Origin: 20CM-2-55-15 sp963738025
Lineage (GTDB): Bacteria; Acidobacteriota; Terriglobia; 20CM-2-55-15
NCBI GenBank assembly: GCA_963738025.1
Contig: CAVTWA010000017.1
Span: forward strand, 61,321 to 125,320
Direction of reading: 5' to 3'
DNA: 64,000 nucleotides
Shown: positions 63,557 to 64,000 of the stretch, piece after piece
Position numbering within the stretch: position 1 is the first letter of the stretch
Layout: each line of letters starts with the position of its first letter
Made by a program: the position numbers and the translations under genes
The notes under the pieces: generated by a model
What the model was told of the DNA's origin: nothing
Database searches by the model: none
The model's input: only the letters and a program-made list of their open reading frames with translations

Positions 63557-64000
63557 CTGCGTGATGTGATTATCCTCCTTGTCCATGTGTTTACCACGAT
63601 TGTCCGCGTCGGTGGCCGGGCGGTGTGCGCGCCGTGATCGCAGAATCCATTCTCACGAAACATCAATTGTTGATCCTCAATCGTTCGCGCCGGCGTGCCC
63701 CAAATCTGCGCATCCTGGATCGCCTGATCGCTGCGTTCTGTTCGCTTTGGATTAGGCCGAGCAGGTTTCATCGAGTGGCGATCGAGTTCCGGCCATCGAC
63801 ATTCCTGAATTTTCATCGCGCGATGGTGCAACGCAAATATCGACTGCTGTTTTCACCTAAGCAAGGAACGAAGCCAGGACCGAAAGGCCCGACTGCGGAT
63901 TTGATCCAGGCTGTCATCGAGATGAAGCGGCGCAATCCACATGGGGATGTCCGCAAATCGCCGAGCAGATCAATTGATCGTGCTTCAAGGAGCATCTGTC
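63557..64000 (+). mobile_element. N-terminal half of an IS transposase, frameshifted and cut by the window edge
   Basis: From about 63557 the plus strand reads RDVIILLVHVFTTIVRVG, then after a one-base shift near 63610 GGVRAVIAESILTKHQLLIL, NRSRRRAPNLRILDRLIAAF, RPSTFLNFHRAMVQRKYRLL, SPKQGTKPGPKGPTADLIQA and VIEMKRRNPH. A further missing base near 63945 is needed to continue WGCPQIAEQI. This is the helix-turn-helix N-terminal region of the family; the DDE domain would lie beyond the window. As shown, it cannot make a whole protein. Confidence 0.7.

Overview
The window looks like a chromosomal segment of an Acidobacteriota-type, Gram-negative soil bacterium. This is inferred from content, not from a marker gene. 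It has a DUF1552 / DUF1592 / ankyrin operon, Tat-exported phosphotriesterase-like and Nif3-like proteins, a DUF6152 protein, a tannase, an Omp85-type barrel, many NarL-type response regulators and abundant palindromic intergenic repeats. No rRNA, tRNA or CRISPR array was recognised.

Layout. 1-575: frameshifted ketoacyl-ACP synthase III running off the left edge. 0.7-6.3 kb: tannase, a hydrolase fused to a polytopic membrane domain, an ABC exporter. 6.4-10.7 kb: CarH/LitR-like B12 photoreceptor regulator with an O-methyltransferase, divergent from a class II photolyase (frameshifted) and a TIGR01777-SRPBCC protein. 10.8-23.1 kb: DUF6152, DUF2807 lipoprotein, pgi, glgC, an Omp85 barrel overlapping a large secreted protein with kinase-like motifs, a TPR-like protein, a phosphatase, an RRM protein, a broken NusG-like antiterminator and glgX. 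23.1-30.9 kb: two-component cluster with three kinases, five response regulators and one degenerate receiver. 30.9-46.6 kb: sugar dehydrogenase remnant, desaturase, esterase, PilT, phosphotriesterase-like protein, SemiSWEET, purine permease, aldo/keto reductase, flavin reductase, methyltransferase, TudS-like protein, bicupin and two tandem Nif3-like genes. 46.8-52.3 kb: ankyrin-DUF1592-DUF1552 operon. 52.7-57.5 kb: DUF1992, PspC, Uma2, ackA, zwf.

57.5-64 kb is different in character. It holds a TIR-like (PF10137-type) domain fused to a sugar-binding-protein (PBP-I) fold in a gene of visibly higher GC than its neighbour, then a deoxyribosyltransferase/TIR-like domain fused to a TRAFs-binding-type TPR region (ASK1-like arrangement), then a membrane protein. 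Insertion-sequence debris bounds it on the right. This is the best candidate for a new defence or signalling system here.

Two window-wide patterns stand out. Several dispersed palindromic families fill most gaps between convergent genes, and one supplies the same C-terminal residues (DKPRIERI) and stop codon to both PilT and acetate kinase. Also, many genes are broken by single-base indels while neighbours are intact, so either gene decay or sequence error must be resolved. Central carbon and glycogen genes (pgi, glgC, glgX, zwf, ackA) are spread through the window rather than clustered.
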